Below, piece by piece: positions 63,615-64,000 of a stretch of 64,000 nt of DNA. The translations under genes and the position numbers were made by a program. The notes beneath the pieces were generated by a model. It saw only the letters and a list, made by a program, of their open reading frames with translations, did not search any database and had not been told where the DNA came from. Source of the stretch: an uncultured Spirochaetota bacterium (lineage in GTDB: Bacteria > Spirochaetota > Brachyspiria > Brachyspirales > Brachyspiraceae); assembly GCA_944390575.1 (NCBI GenBank), contig CALXQJ010000002.1, forward strand, positions 434,001-498,000, in the 5' to 3' direction. Each line of letters begins with the position of its first letter. Position 1 is the first letter of the stretch.

Positions 63615-64000
63615 ATGATAACGGTTAAGGGTATGTTTTGTGGAGAAGAGCTTATTTTAGAGACTGGGCTTTTAGCTAAGCAGGCTCATGGTTCTGTTAC
63701 TTTGAGACTTGGAAATACTACTATACTTGCTACAGTAGTTGCTTCTAAAACTCCAAATTTAGAGTCTGACTTTTTTCCATTAACAGTTAATTATAATGAA
63801 AAATATTATGCAGGTGGTAAAATACCGGGTGGATTCTTTAAAAGAGAGGCTAAGCCTAGAGATAAGGAGATATTAATATCTCGTATCATAGATAGACCTT
63901 TAAGACCTTTGTTCCCTGAAGGTTTTAGAAATGAAGTTCAAATTATACCTACTGTTTTGTCTGTTGATGTAGATATGCCTACAGATGCTTTAGCTGTTAT
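63615..64000 (+). CDS. pnp: Polynucleotide phosphorylase, 5' part (partial)
   Basis: The first 128 codons of PNPase, cut by the window end. Recognisable PNPase blocks are the start [18 protein letters not shown], the [23 protein letters not shown] segment in two parts, [21 protein letters not shown] and [17 protein letters not shown]. It is a phosphorolytic 3'-5' exoribonuclease of mRNA decay. AGGAGAGG precedes the ATG by four bases. It closes the ribF-rpsO-pnp order. The 66-base spacer after rpsO has no clear terminator. Confidence 0.95.
   Translation, partial: MITVKGMFCGEELILETGLLAKQAHGSVTLRLGNTTILATVVASKTPNLESDFFPLTVNYNEKYYAGGKIPGGFFKREAKPRDKEILISRIIDRPLRPLFPEGFRNEVQIIPTVLSVDVDMPTDALAV

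Overview
The window is very AT-rich (roughly three quarters A+T by eye), densely packed bacterial chromosome. It uses the standard code, with ATG starts plus several TTG and GTG starts backed by good AAGGA/GGAGG ribosome binding sites. Spirochaete hallmarks include a Bat (aerotolerance) operon, lipoproteins with relaxed lipoboxes, a large methyl-accepting chemotaxis protein and a periplasm/outer membrane (OmpA-like protein, C-terminally aromatic beta-barrel, Mla-type lipid transport). Base composition and gene content fit an intestinal spirochaete of the genus Brachyspira best. This is inference; no marker gene here proves it. There is no prophage, insertion sequence or CRISPR array; apart from partial genes at both window ends, all genes look intact.

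Layout. 1-7.3 kb: NIF3-like protein, RecO, a 2[4Fe-4S] ferredoxin with its own promoter and terminator, then a forward run of mannose-6-phosphate isomerase, MlaF-like ATPase, MlaD-like MCE protein, inositol-monophosphatase-like enzyme and a solitary F1 ATPase beta subunit. 7.3-11.3 kb: a chemoreceptor abutting an OmpA-like protein. 11.3-18 kb (reverse): the most unusual block, three paralogous FAD-dependent saturase/desaturase-like enzymes interleaved with an outer-membrane beta-barrel and a secreted DUF2147 protein, preceded by a 0.5 kb gene-free region with five helically phased A-tracts. 18.5-23.7 kb: two tandem exported paralogues, then a compact BatB-C-D-E operon. 23.7-27.8 kb (reverse): RdgB, a GyrI-like protein and a sugar ABC importer lacking its ATPase.

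28-42 kb: an MsbA-like ABC exporter, a TPR protein, a lipoprotein, a GntR regulator of TreR type, a giant duplicated DUF445 membrane protein (reverse), then the trehalose PTS permease and trehalose-6-phosphate hydrolase behind a promoter with a perfect palindrome in its spacer, a YihY-type membrane protein and tRNA-Leu(TAG). 42-51 kb: zinc-ribbon membrane protein, AlkD-like protein, TsaD, ThiM, secreted FMN-binding protein, ComEC-like protein with a TetR regulator, GNAT acetyltransferase, GH57 glucanotransferase and a BioD-like P-loop protein. 51-64 kb: small exported proteins and a predicted beta-propeller, RluA-type pseudouridine synthase, dCTP deaminase, Pgi, EamA transporter, ankyrin protein, MgtE, an unknown membrane protein and the conserved ribF-rpsO-pnp run, cut by the window end.

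How it fits together: carbohydrate capture (sugar ABC importer, trehalose PTS, GH57, ManA, Pgi) feeds glycolysis; the envelope genes (Mla-like, OmpA-like, beta-barrel, Bat, DUF445) point to a diderm cell. The three-oxidoreductase cluster is the best candidate for an undescribed envelope- or lipid-related pathway.
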